From Herbaspirillum sp. RTI4 (GTDB lineage: Bacteria; Pseudomonadota; Gammaproteobacteria; Burkholderiales; Burkholderiaceae_D): a DNA stretch of 64,000 nucleotides. The stretch covers positions 2,976,001 through 3,040,000 of the forward strand of contig NZ_JAVIWQ010000002.1 in assembly GCF_034313965.1 (NCBI RefSeq), in the 5' to 3' direction. Of this stretch, positions 8,722-17,356 are shown piece by piece (positions within the stretch are counted from its first letter, which is position 1; each line of letters opens with the position of its first letter). Under the pieces are notes generated by a model that was not told the DNA's origin, ran no database searches, and saw nothing but the letters and a program-made list of their open reading frames with translations. A program made the translations under genes and the position numbers.

Positions 8722-9392
8722 AGCCGTATATGAACTCAAACCGATTAACAATTACTGGAATTTCTGATGTCAAAACTGTGACGGATCAACCAATTCATAG
8801 TCAGCGCGAATTATTCCAAGCAGATACAACGTGGTTTCACGTGCTGCGTTCAATGATTGAGACTGGCGACATAGCTCGCATGGGGGCTTATGCGGTCACG
8901 GTCTATTTGGTCATCAAATCACATGCAAATTTCAAGACTGGCCGATCTTTTCCTGCGATCGAGACTGTAGTGAGAGAGTCTGGAATAAGCCGAAGCCAGG
9001 TGATACGAGAATTAAGAACTTTAGAAAAGTTCGGGTACATCACCAAGACGCGCAGGGGGCGACACAATGAATACAAATTACGAGAAAAAGTAAGTATTCA
9101 AGACGGTGACGGCCGACCGACAGCAGTAGCAACTTGGGACTACCTTCCGTCTACCGTGCAGGCGGCTGCTGCTGATCTAAAAAATGTTTTGGTATCTGGT
9201 GATTTTTCGGGATCTAGAATTGTCCGTATAGACAGGCTACAGGTCAATGTGACGCATGCAAGCGGAAATGCCGTCGTATTCAATGCTCAAGACGTGGAAT
9301 GTCTCCCCAAGGAAATGCGCGATGTTTTAATGTCTCTCCACGCCAAACTTCAGCAGGAAAAAACTGAGCAAGTTGTACACAGCTCTGTGTAA
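8718..9392 (+). CDS. Module gene C, left copy: winged-helix, replication-initiator-like protein
   Basis: A 224-residue protein. Residues about 55-120 form a helix-turn-helix of the HTH_36 kind: a helix with RMGAYAVTVYLVIKSHANF, then FPAIETVVRESGISRSQVIRELRTLEKFGYI, then a basic wing (KTRRGRHNEYKL). Such domains are common in plasmid and phage replication initiators and in some regulators. The gene overlaps gene B by 4 bp. Directly downstream are two DnaA-box-like sequences flanking an AT-rich stretch, which supports a replication role. The functional counterpart in the right copy (38838-40887) is more diverged. The role is inferred. Confidence 0.55.
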   Translation: MKPYMNSNRLTITGISDVKTVTDQPIHSQRELFQADTTWFHVLRSMIETGDIARMGAYAVTVYLVIKSHANFKTGRSFPAIETVVRESGISRSQVIRELRTLEKFGYITKTRRGRHNEYKLREKVSIQDGDGRPTAVATWDYLPSTVQAAAADLKNVLVSGDFSGSRIVRIDRLQVNVTHASGNAVVFNAQDVECLPKEMRDVLMSLHAKLQQEKTEQVVHSSV

Positions 9393-9655
9393 TACGTGTC
9401 TGAGAGGCACCTAAGTTATTCACATAGGTTCCTGATGAACACCAATTCGCGGTTAATAGGTTTCAGACAGAACCCCTAACGATATAGATTTTATATTTAA
9501 AGAGAAGAGAAATTCGTACAATGGGCGTGTGGATAATAATTCTTACTTAGAAATATGCACTGCAAGCGAGCCCATCGCTACGGCATCTGAACCTAGCGAA
9601 TTAAGATGCAAGCAATACCTGAAAATCTTGGCGCAACCGATTTTTTAAGGAAAAT
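9393..9655. other. Candidate replication origin or regulatory region downstream of gene C
   Basis: Non-coding stretch. TTATTCACA at 9416-9424 is a one-mismatch DnaA box, and TGTGGATAA at 9528-9536 is a perfect box on the other strand (TTATCCACA). Between them is an AT-rich segment around 9481-9515. This arrangement next to a Rep-like gene resembles a small origin. The alternative is chance occurrence in AT-rich DNA. Confidence 0.35.
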
Positions 9656-9961
9656 ATGAGTTTCAATGCAAATGAACGATTTGGATTTACGGAAAATGAC
9701 TTCCTGGCAGCCATTAAATCTCACGGCAATAGCGGAATATTGCGTTCAGGCACGTATATTCCGACACGCCAGGAAGTGGAGACGCTTTCGGTGGACGAGC
9801 TGGACGAATATTTAAATGGATGGATGTGGGAAAGTCCTAACGAGCTGATTCCTCGCCGTGAGCAAATCGCTGACGTGCAAAAAATAATTGAATCGCGTTC
9901 GGACGCTGAGATTTTTTCTCATTTGATTGCCGAGTGCCGGAGCTACGTAGAGGACGATTAA
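9656..9961 (+). CDS. Hypothetical small acidic protein
   Basis: A 101-residue acidic protein of no recognised family, preceded by a good ribosome binding site (AAGGA, 6 bp upstream). It includes GTYIPTRQEVETLSVDELDEY and a C-terminal helix ending SYVEDD. It lies between the Rep-like module and the convergent kinase operon. Confidence 0.55.
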   Translation: MSFNANERFGFTENDFLAAIKSHGNSGILRSGTYIPTRQEVETLSVDELDEYLNGWMWESPNELIPRREQIADVQKIIESRSDAEIFSHLIAECRSYVEDD

Positions 9962-10019
9962 CGCAAAATAAAAAAACTTAATTTTCGCGGGCGCGAAAAT
10001 ACGAAGGCGGCATGCAATA

Positions 10020-10208
10020 TCAGCATTTATTTTTTCTAGGCGCAAATTCGATATACCAATTGTCGTCGATTTTTGCATGTTGATATCGACTCAATTGCTC
10101 CTTATTTTTTTCACTAGATGTAGTTTCTACGACGCACTTTCGCCCGCCGCTCCCCAACATTGCTCTCGTAAGGTATTTTGCAGTTTCCTTTCTGACTTTC
10201 GCGTTCAT
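10020..10208 (-). CDS. Small basic protein, last gene of the kinase operon
   Basis: A 62-residue basic protein (MNAKVRKETAKYLTRAMLGS...). Its ATG overlaps the kinase stop (ATGA, 10205-10208) and GAAGGA lies just upstream, so this start is preferred over an upstream in-frame ATG at 10262. It has no recognised domain. Tight coupling to the kinase suggests it is a kinase partner or substrate (inference). Confidence 0.5.
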   Translation of the reverse strand: MNAKVRKETAKYLTRAMLGSGGRKCVVETTSSEKNKEQLSRYQHAKIDDNWYIEFAPRKNKC

Positions 10209-11266
10209 GACGTTTCCTTCAAAAATTTCTTGATGTCGCGCACGGATATATTTTTTTGACAATAACCAGTGATTTTAGTTGTACACCCATTGATAGTCTT
10301 CAAAGCCGAAGAGTTCATATCTGCATCCACTATCAGCTTAATTTGCCGACCATCGCTTTCAAGCGTCCACGTGTGACCATCGCCATCGGGGGTATATTCC
10401 CAATCAAATTTCTCATTGATCATTGCTAAATCGTTGGCGATCTCAATAACTGAACCGTAGCGCTCATTCGGATCTGGTTCCAGACACTTAGTGACAACGG
10501 TTCGCAGCCTTTGAGGAATATGCTCTTTGAACGCACTTCGATCAGGGAAACGACCATTTCGAACATCAAACCTGAATTCGTCACGTTTAAAGTTCGCTTG
10601 ATCACCGTACTTTTCGAACTGCTGATAAAACATCTTATCGCCGTTACACATTCGATAAATCGTCAGACCCAGTTGATAGACATCAAATGAACGTGTGTGT
10701 TCATATTTACCGAACGATTCCGGCGGCAGATTTTTCGCGTAGAAACGATCTTGTTCAGCAATGCCCGCTTGTGACAATTTCCGAGCCAAACCAAAATCAG
10801 AAACCAGGGCTTCTCCGCGCTCCGACAAAAGGACGTTGTCAGGTTTAATGTCGAAATGAACAAGACCTTTCGAATGAATATTGTGCAAACCACTAATGAT
10901 CTGGCAGCCAAAAACCACAATCTCACGCACAGTCAGAAACCTCCTATCGATTAGCTGCTTCAATGATCCACGTCGATAATAAGGCATCGCGATATATATA
11001 CAGTCTTTATCGAGACAGGCGTAGTGAATCTGAACTACGTTCGAATGGCTACTCAAATACAAATGACGTGACTCATCAAAATACGTGTCGACTGACTCCA
11101 GCGTCGACTTTGCAATCTGCTTAATAACTATCTCGGCATTGAGCTGAGGGTCATATGCTACGTGGGTACGAGAGTTCTTTCCATCAGCGCCAATCTCTGC
11201 TCGCAATTCGAATTCTAGCTCCGCTCTGTTATAGGGTATTTTATGCACGGCTCGCTCCGACCGCAC
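10205..11266 (-). CDS. Eukaryotic-like Ser/Thr protein kinase
   Basis: A 353-residue cytosolic protein with a complete Hanks-type kinase domain at about residues 18-285. The ATP-anchoring lysine is K49 (EIVIKQI). The catalytic loop HFDIKPDN has D139 and N144, and the DFG aspartate is D157. An activation segment follows, with a PPESF box in place of APE. The loop is H-F-D rather than H-R-D, so activation by arginine-mediated phosphorylation is not expected. There is no transmembrane helix or PASTA domain. Residues about 290-353 are an extra C-terminal part. It overlaps both neighbours in a three-gene operon. Stand-alone cytosolic kinases in islands can act in phage defence, but that role is inferred here. 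Confidence 0.85.
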   Translation of the reverse strand: MRSERAVHKIPYNRAELEFELRAEIGADGKNSRTHVAYDPQLNAEIVIKQIAKSTLESVDTYFDESRHLYLSSHSNVVQIHYACLDKDCIYIAMPYYRRGSLKQLIDRRFLTVREIVVFGCQIISGLHNIHSKGLVHFDIKPDNVLLSERGEALVSDFGLARKLSQAGIAEQDRFYAKNLPPESFGKYEHTRSFDVYQLGLTIYRMCNGDKMFYQQFEKYGDQANFKRDEFRFDVRNGRFPDRSAFKEHIPQRLRTVVTKCLEPDPNERYGSVIEIANDLAMINEKFDWEYTPDGDGHTWTLESDGRQIKLIVDADMNSSALKTINGCTTKITGYCQKNISVRDIKKFLKETS

Positions 11267-11699
11267 AGAACAAGGCTTCTCGCTGATTGACTGTTGTCAG
11301 CATATTCCAACCATCTATCTCCCAAGCTTTCATGCCTTCGGCGTAGAACTTGAAATCTGCTCGAGGTATTCCAAGTCGGGCTGAAATAGAAGATATCTGA
11401 CCTACAAAATAGTTCTGAATATTACTGCTCGCAAACGCCTCTTGAAGCACACCTTCAATCTGAATTCGCTCAATTTTCAGCGTTTGCGAGTTTGATTCGG
11501 TAATTCTGATGCCAGCTCGCGAAATTTCGTATTCACGCAAAATATCGAGAACATTGTTTCGAATATACTTCAGCGCGTCAGGCATTGAAAAAGCTAATGG
11601 TATTTTGATGTCTTCAACATTCAAAATTGAATTGTCGTCGGACTCATAGACTACAAATGTGAGCACACTGGGCGTAGCACGAAGACCTATGGTTCTCAT
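11241..11699 (-). CDS. Unknown protein, first gene of the kinase operon (possibly RNase H/RuvC-like fold)
   Basis: A 152-residue protein. It begins MRTIGLRATPSVLTFVVYE, which resembles the first strand-turn-strand of an RNase H/RuvC-type fold but lacks the usual catalytic aspartate. Later segments (AGIRITESNS, EGVLQEAFAS, near-C-terminal REALFCAVGA) are compatible with that fold. Its 3' end overlaps the kinase start by 26 bp, so the two are translationally coupled. Given the missing acidic residue it could be a sensor or scaffold. The fold assignment is tentative. Confidence 0.55.
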   Translation of the reverse strand: MRTIGLRATPSVLTFVVYESDDNSILNVEDIKIPLAFSMPDALKYIRNNVLDILREYEISRAGIRITESNSQTLKIERIQIEGVLQEAFASSNIQNYFVGQISSISARLGIPRADFKFYAEGMKAWEIDGWNMLTTVNQREALFCAVGASRA

Positions 11700-12388
11700 T
11701 TTCCCTCTACCTATTTGATTTTTTAGGCGACAGTCCTACAATTACATCGCTCGTTTATGGTGAGAATGTAGCAGAAACTATAGATATAAGATGCATCACC
11801 AAAAAATAAACACTGTATTTATAAACAGCATAAATGAATGGCAAAATTTAACTAGGCCATAAATGCCACACCCGCGCTAGTTTCAATTACGATTATTATC
11901 AAATGAGCAATTTGCAAGTATGGATATCTCATTGGCGAAAACAACCTAAAGTGTCTTATCCAATAGGGCCATTCCTCTTCCATTCAGCGCCCAAATCGAA
12001 AATAGCAATTTCATGTACTTATTTTGTATTGAAAATGTACGCTTTGTGTACGCTTCTAGTATTGAAAATGTACGTGTGTGCACCTAAAAAGTATCAGACA
12101 CGAAATAAAAATCACGTGAGGTAGATAAGAGGGCAGGATAGGCTTTGTGGCGGCATTTCGGTACGTTTTTGTCCAAAACGCCCCTTCTTTCATCTCTCTC
12201 CCCCTCTAAATCAAATCGATAAGCAAACCTCAAAAGTAGGGATGAATATATATAGAGAATACATGCGGGTCCAAATCGAGGTCGCTGCCAGCCGTCGAGT
12301 CAATAGTATCGATGTCCAGATGACGGCTCGGATTTACGTCTAGGAGCGAATCAAATACGCGCTCGGAAAGCTGTACGGGTATTCGCAA
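11700..12388. other. AT-rich gene-poor stretch with short direct repeats
   Basis: This holds the promoter region of the kinase operon and otherwise no supported gene; a 73-codon frame at 11903 lacks features. At about 12028-12075 the sequence TATTGAAAATGTACG occurs twice within 40 bp. This may be a regulator site or part of the former element end. At 12389 an integrase fragment begins. Confidence 0.4.
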
Positions 12389-12573
12389 TCACCCCAATTT
12401 CTCCAAAAGACTTTCAGGCTTAAGGTGCGTGTACCTTTTTAGCATTTGCATGCTTTTATGCCCAGTAATGCTCGCAACTTCCATCGGGTGCAACCCTTTC
12501 TCAAAAAAGCGAGATGCCGCTTCGTGTCGCAAATCATGCCAGCGCAGATCCTTAATTTCTATTTTGGAAAGGA
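12389..12573 (-). pseudogene. Second island-type integrase, C-terminal fragment
   Basis: The minus-strand frame reads KDLRWHDLRHEAASRFFEKG, then SITGHKSMQMLKRYTHL, and ends PESLLEKLG. This is nearly identical to the C-terminus of the intact integrase at 46158-47183 and contains the H-x-x-R, GH and catalytic Y boxes. The 5' part is replaced by the IS3-family element that starts at 12574. It shows that a second element with a related integrase once ended here. Confidence 0.85.
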
Positions 12574-12578
12574 TGACC

Positions 12579-13418
12579 TTACCCCGCCGAGTGCACCAAT
12601 CGTAAATTAGCAATCTGGCTGTTTTCAGTGTGATGCAATTGCCGGAATTGGTCCGGCGCCATTTGCCCGAGGGCGCTATGTGGACGAACCGAGTTGTAAT
12701 CGGTTCGCCATATTTCGATGCGCTCGCGGGCCTCTTGCAAGCTACGAAACGCATGCTGATTTAAACATTCTTCACGTAATCGACCATTGAAGCTCTCGAT
12801 ATAGGCATTTTCGACGGGCTTGCCAGGTCGGATGAATTGTAGCTTCACGCCGCACTGGTGTGGCCAGGCATCCAGCGCTTTGCTAATAAACTCCGGGCCA
12901 TTGTCTACCTGAATGACATTAGGGCAACGTCCATTTTGACGCAACTGCTCCAGCACACGTGCCACCCGAGCGCCTGTTAGTGAGTGATCAACTTCGATTT
13001 TTACGCATTCCCGATTCCATACGTCAATGACCGTCAGCATGCGCATTCTCCGGCCGTTGCTCAGGGCATCAGCGACGAAGTCCATGGCCCAACGCTGATC
13101 TGGCCCTTGTGGCATCGGCAGCACAACGCGCAAGTGACTTGGTCGCTTCTTACGACGCCTGCCTCGCAACGACAAGTCTTCTTCACGATAGAGACGCTCG
13201 GTACGCTTATGGTTGATGACCAAGCCTTCCCGACGCAACATGACGTGCAAACGCGGAGATCCAAATCGCGGGCGCTCCTGTGCCAGTTCGCGCATCCTCT
13301 GGCGAACAGGAGCGTCCTGCTCTACAGGTGCTGACCTTCGATAGGTACGCCGATTCAATCCAATTAAGTTGCATGCCCGCCGCTCAGAGAAGTCGTATTG
13401 CGCGATGACTTGCTGCAC
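12579..13418 (-). CDS. IS3-family transposase orfB
   Basis: A 279-residue DDE integrase-type transposase. It has an HTH_21-like N-terminus (RRACNLIGLNRRTYRR) and the DDE core: WAMDFVADAL, VIQVDNGPEF and the glutamate in NAYIESFNGRLREECLN. It is made as a fusion with orfA by frameshifting at the A-run (13449-13455). The reading frame looks intact, so the element may be active. Confidence 0.9.
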   Translation of the reverse strand: MQQVIAQYDFSERRACNLIGLNRRTYRRSAPVEQDAPVRQRMRELAQERPRFGSPRLHVMLRREGLVINHKRTERLYREEDLSLRGRRRKKRPSHLRVVLPMPQGPDQRWAMDFVADALSNGRRMRMLTVIDVWNRECVKIEVDHSLTGARVARVLEQLRQNGRCPNVIQVDNGPEFISKALDAWPHQCGVKLQFIRPGKPVENAYIESFNGRLREECLNQHAFRSLQEARERIEIWRTDYNSVRPHSALGQMAPDQFRQLHHTENSQIANLRLVHSAG

Positions 13419-13444
13419 GATTTCTTTGCGCTGCGCGGGCAGCG

Positions 13445-13708
13445 CTACTTTTTTTGCAGGACGTCTTTCAATACGAGGATATCCAGCGCTTGCTCTGCAA
13501 CTAGGCGTTTGAGCTTCTGATTCTCTTCTTCCAAAGCCTTTAAACGCCGGGCCTCCGAGACTTCCATGCCACCAAACTTGCTACGCCAGTTGTAAAACGT
13601 GACGTCTGATATGCCGTGCTTACGGCATAAATCTGCCACATTCATTCCGGCGTCGGCTTCCTTCAAGACGCCAATTATCTGTTCTTCCGTAAATCTCGAT
13701 TTCTTCAT
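13445..13708 (-). CDS. IS3-family transposase orfA
   Basis: An 87-residue protein with a helix-turn-helix (FTEEQIIGVLKEADAG to ISDVTFYNWRSKFGG) and a leucine-zipper-like C-terminal helix. It binds the IS ends. It ends at the seven-A slippery run that couples it to orfB. Confidence 0.9.
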   Translation of the reverse strand: MKKSRFTEEQIIGVLKEADAGMNVADLCRKHGISDVTFYNWRSKFGGMEVSEARRLKALEEENQKLKRLVAEQALDILVLKDVLQKK

Positions 13709-13771
13709 GACTAGCTCTCCATCAGCACAGTCACTAACTTTACATTGGGATACTTTTACGGGGGAAGGTCA

Positions 13772-13868
13772 ACTGGACCTACAATCACGAACGTCCGAAT
13801 ATGGCGCTCGGTGGCATCACCCCAAAGCAGAAATTAGCCCTCGCGGCTTAGCCTCTACTTTTACTTTG
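13772..13868 (+). other. Short interval between IS elements, possible transposase tail
   Basis: In one frame the sequence reads MALGGITPKQKLALAA and then stops, which resembles the C-terminal tail of an IS3-type transposase. It is too short to be sure. It is the only DNA between the IS3 and IS30 copies. Confidence 0.3.
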
Positions 13869-15094
13869 GGCGGATTCAAGCGGTCACTGCAACACCTGAT
13901 TTTCATCATAAATTAAAATCGATGAGGTGTGCGATGCCAAGTATTTACGGAGCAATGACCGATGATCGCAAAGCCATCATCTGGCGAATGTGGCAACAAG
14001 GATATCCGATGAGCGAAATAGCCAGGGACATTGAGAAGCCAGCGGCAACCATATACTCCTACCTGCTCTATCACGGTGGCATCACGCCACGAAAGAGGCA
14101 GCGTCGAGCGACTTGCCTTACTCTTGAAGAGCGCGAAGACATTTCTAGGGCACTAGCCAAAGAGTGCAGTATTCGCAGTATTGCCAGAGAACTTAATCGT
14201 TCACCATCGACAATTTCCAGGGAAATATCCCGGAACGGTGGCGTCGTTAAATATCGTGCCAGTATTGCTGAACAAGCTTTTCTTAAACGAGCGAAGCGAC
14301 CAAAATCATTCTTACTGGCAGAACGTCCGGCCCTAAGATGTCTTGTAGAGGAAAGGCTCGCCTCAAACTGGTCTCCAGAGCAAATCGCTGGATGGCTAAA
14401 GACCAGGCAGACCGACACGAGCAAGGAGATGTATGTGTCCCATGAAACGATATACAAGTCTTTGTTTATTCAGACACGGGCCTTATTTCGGGAAGAGCTG
14501 AAAAAACATTTAAGAACGAAACGGATGTTTCGCCATGCCAAAAATCATAAGGCCGGTAGTAGAGGGCAAATTTTGGATACTATCTCGATCAGAGATCGTC
14601 CCGTTGAAATCGAAGACCGAGCAATCCCTGGGCACTGGGAGGGCGATCTGATTATCGGTGCCAATAACAGCGCCATAGCCACCGTAGTTGAGCGTCAGTC
14701 TAGATTTACCGTCTTGTGTAAGTGTGAAGGCCGCACAGCACCAAGTGTGGTGCACTCACTGACGGAGCAGATGAAAAAACTTCCCTATCAGATCTGCAAA
14801 AGTTTAACTTGGGATCGCGGACAAGAGCTTTCAGCACATAAACAATTTACTATCGCAACAGATATGGAAGTTTATTTTTGCGATCCTCGTAGTCCATGGC
14901 AACGGGGCACTAATGAAAATACCAATGGTCTGTTGAGGCAATATTTCCCAAAAGGAAGCGGACTGGCCAAATATTCCCAACACGAATTAGATGACATAGC
15001 AGCAGAGCTCAATGCCCGACCACGAAAAACTCTCGGGTTTAGAACGCCGGCGGAAATTTTTAATAACGCGTTGCAGTGACCGCTTGAATCCGCC
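13869..15094 (+). mobile_element. IS30-family element with 25-bp perfect inverted repeats
   Basis: The ends at 13869-13893 and 15070-15094 are perfect 25-bp inverted repeats beginning GGCGGATTCAAGCGGTCACT. They enclose a single intact transposase gene, giving about 1.2 kb in total. Such perfect ends and an intact gene point to recent insertion. Confidence 0.92.
13922..15079 (+). CDS. IS30-family transposase
   Basis: A 385-residue transposase with two N-terminal helix-turn-helix units (MSEIARDIEKPAATIYSYL, and IRSIARELNRSPSTISREI) and a C-terminal DDE catalytic core. The core shows GHWEGDLIIG, LTWDRGQELSAH and the WQRGTNENTNGLLRQYFPKG box carrying the final glutamate. The latter is the IS30 signature. 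Length and motifs are complete. The ATG at 13934 (MPSIYG) is an alternative start. Confidence 0.95.
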   Translation: MRCAMPSIYGAMTDDRKAIIWRMWQQGYPMSEIARDIEKPAATIYSYLLYHGGITPRKRQRRATCLTLEEREDISRALAKECSIRSIARELNRSPSTISREISRNGGVVKYRASIAEQAFLKRAKRPKSFLLAERPALRCLVEERLASNWSPEQIAGWLKTRQTDTSKEMYVSHETIYKSLFIQTRALFREELKKHLRTKRMFRHAKNHKAGSRGQILDTISIRDRPVEIEDRAIPGHWEGDLIIGANNSAIATVVERQSRFTVLCKCEGRTAPSVVHSLTEQMKKLPYQICKSLTWDRGQELSAHKQFTIATDMEVYFCDPRSPWQRGTNENTNGLLRQYFPKGSGLAKYSQHELDDIAAELNARPRKTLGFRTPAEIFNNALQ

Positions 15095-15217
15095 TGCTTA
15101 AAAATGGGGGGATTACCTTACCAGCTTCGGCCCGTTTCAAAATCTACAAAATTGTTAATAATTATTATCTAAATTAACCTAATTTCACAGCGATAATTGA
15201 CAATTTGGCTTATCATA

Positions 15218-15246
15218 TTGACATACATTTTGTTTCTTTATAGATA
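15218..15246 (+). promoter_or_regulatory. Candidate promoter of the tandem ATPase genes
   Basis: TTGACA at 15218-15223 is followed by a T-rich spacer and a TATAGA/TAGATA box near 15239-15246, about 55 bp upstream of the first ATPase start. An AAAGGA ribosome binding site follows at 15283-15288. The -10 match is only fair. Confidence 0.4.
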
Positions 15247-15299
15247 TTCATTTTTATTTATTGTCCTGCAATATTCCCAAATAAAGGAACACTCACTTC

Positions 15300-17291
15300 A
15301 TGAATCAGAGAGCAGCGACGCTACGTCAATCCACTTTAGAAACGCTAAATAGTTCCGAACTTCACGACCATCAGCGTACTGCAGCCAAAAAAACTTTTGA
15401 TGCTTTTGATGCAAAGACGCGCGCTGTAGTTCTGGCGGCTGAGATGCAAGCGGGAAAATCTGGAATTTCTCTAGCGCTAAGCTGCGAGCAACGTTTGAGT
15501 CTGCCTGATGAAGATATATGCGATCGACACAAGTTGCGTGACACACTTTACTTGCTCACGATGGTGGACACCGCACTTTTAGATCAGGCAAAAAGCGACT
15601 TGGGTGCAGCAAAAAATATGGTGGTCAGCAACTTTAATCGCTTTGAAGCCGATCTTGAAAATGAATTTAAAAACAACCCACCAAAACTCATTATTATTGA
15701 TGAGTGCCACTACGGATCAAATATTACCGCCATTCGCTATAACAAAATCTTCGACTATTTGGAAGATCACAATAGTTGCAAAATTATCTTTATATCAGCC
15801 ACGCCTTTCGGTGCGTTATATGCCGCCGAGGAAGCTTACGAACAAACCATTGAAGCTGAAGAAGAGGCACTGGCAGATGGCGATCAGGCCCGTGCTAAGG
15901 AAGCTAGAACCAAAGCAGATGAGCTAATCAATAGCTCCATTATTCGACGCTCTTTTGGCACTAAATTAGTATTCCATCGCACGAGTGATGAATATTTTGG
16001 TGTTCGTGAAATGCTTAAAGCAGGAAAAGTGAAGTCACTCCCGCACAAAAGCCGCAGCTTTTTAGTCGAATCCAGTGAGCGGCAAGAGTTCATTCAACAT
16101 TTTAATAATGCAGAAGGTCCTGGTTGGTCTTTAGTACGCGTACCCGCTGGTACCGCCATGGCCGCTAAGGATTTTTTTCGGAACGAAGGTGTATCGGAAG
16201 ATAATATCTTTATTATTGGCCGCTCGCTTCAAGGCGTTCCGGAAGATGAGCAAACAACCATCGAGCGCTTCAAAAAAGAGTACGGTGATGCCGCAATGTT
16301 CGGTGAAAAATTTATTGCTATAACCGTAGCAGGTTGTCGTGCCGGCATAAATTTTGGCAGAATGAAAGATAGCCTTATTTCCACATGGGACAGCACGGTG
16401 GCCAGCGTCGCCGCTGTAGTTCAAGCAAACATTGGCCGTGCCTGTGGATATCATCAAAATAAAGAGCCTATTCACTTCACCAATATTGATGCGGCTGCAG
16501 CCTATGGCGCATCACTTGATCACCTAGAGAAAACCACCAACGAACATGCCGCATCTGATTTTGTAGGACTCAGAGAGTTCTTTGAAGAGCTGTGCTCAGA
16601 ATACCGTGTACAAGGTTTAGATGTAGGGTTGGCAGTAAATAGTAAAAAACGTAAACCTATCGGCGATGTTGAAACATACGAGGCAGAAAGTTTTGTTGCA
16701 ATTCCCGCACAATTAGCAGTAGGCATACCTGATTATCAACAATATACCGCTGATACTAAATTTTTAGATGCCATATCAATTATTCGGGAGGAATTTCTTC
16801 AAGATTATGGGCCTAAAGCCAAAGGCCATCGTTCAATGCGCGGCAAAAAAAAGAACTGGATTAAAGCCCAATGGGTTAATGGAGATACCTACGACAACAA
16901 AGAAAAAGCTCTCAAAATGGGGACAATGAAAGAGCGAACGATACTTTTCACCAACGCGCTAAAAAATAAAAAGCCTCTTGAATATAATCAAGTGGTAATG
17001 CCTGGTAGTGGTGAATTGTCTGCCAACAAAGAAGTGACCGCCACCATATTCAGTGTATATAACTTATCTCGTCGTGATGTGCCTAAAAAAGTCATGACAG
17101 CAACAGACATGCAGCAAATCTGCAAGTTAATGGACGTTCCGTATGACAACACCTTAGTTATCCTCTACAAGCGCGGTTCGATAGACGAGGCGGCAACGCT
17201 GCGAAAAATAGCCGCTAACGAAGGTCCAGATTTAGAAACCACTATCAATGATCAAAGTCAGTTTAGTGGAGTTCCTGATCTTATTTACTGA
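15300..17291 (+). CDS. SF2/Z1-like ATPase, first of a tandem pair
   Basis: A 663-residue protein with helicase-type motifs. These are a Walker A variant AAEMQAGKSG at about residue 47, Walker B LIIIDECHYG near 131, motif III FISATPF near 167, and motif VI-like QANIGRACGYH near 375. The MQxGKS and GRACGY forms resemble Z1-type SF2 ATPases more than classical BREX helicases. After motif III it has an acidic, Glu/Ala-rich insertion of about 40 residues missing from the next gene. The C-terminal domain includes KNWIKAQWVNGDTYDN, strongly shared with the paralogue. It lies at the convergent end of the BREX locus and may replace the missing BrxL/BrxH effector (inference). Confidence 0.75.
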   Translation: MNQRAATLRQSTLETLNSSELHDHQRTAAKKTFDAFDAKTRAVVLAAEMQAGKSGISLALSCEQRLSLPDEDICDRHKLRDTLYLLTMVDTALLDQAKSDLGAAKNMVVSNFNRFEADLENEFKNNPPKLIIIDECHYGSNITAIRYNKIFDYLEDHNSCKIIFISATPFGALYAAEEAYEQTIEAEEEALADGDQARAKEARTKADELINSSIIRRSFGTKLVFHRTSDEYFGVREMLKAGKVKSLPHKSRSFLVESSERQEFIQHFNNAEGPGWSLVRVPAGTAMAAKDFFRNEGVSEDNIFIIGRSLQGVPEDEQTTIERFKKEYGDAAMFGEKFIAITVAGCRAGINFGRMKDSLISTWDSTVASVAAVVQANIGRACGYHQNKEPIHFTNIDAAAAYGASLDHLEKTTNEHAASDFVGLREFFEELCSEYRVQGLDVGLAVNSKKRKPIGDVETYEAESFVAIPAQLAVGIPDYQQYTADTKFLDAISIIREEFLQDYGPKAKGHRSMRGKKKNWIKAQWVNGDTYDNKEKALKMGTMKERTILFTNALKNKKPLEYNQVVMPGSGELSANKEVTATIFSVYNLSRRDVPKKVMTATDMQQICKLMDVPYDNTLVILYKRGSIDEAATLRKIAANEGPDLETTINDQSQFSGVPDLIY

Positions 17292-17356
17292 ACTTTTGCT
17301 ACGTCATTCATGACTTAGGGAGCCAACACGGTGCCCCGCATCTATTGGATAATACA

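Larger units (their letters stand above)
12574..13771 (-). mobile_element. IS3-family element (IS407-like group)
   Basis: About 1.2 kb, bounded by imperfect inverted repeats TGACCTTACCCC at the left and TGACCTTCCCCC read inward from the right (13771). It holds orfA and orfB on the minus strand with a run of seven As at the junction, as expected for programmed frameshifting. No target duplication is evident. It truncates an integrase gene. Confidence 0.85.

Noticed and set aside
11903..12124. A 73-codon frame in the AT-rich gap
   Set aside because: No ribosome binding site or protein-like features; it spans the short direct repeats.
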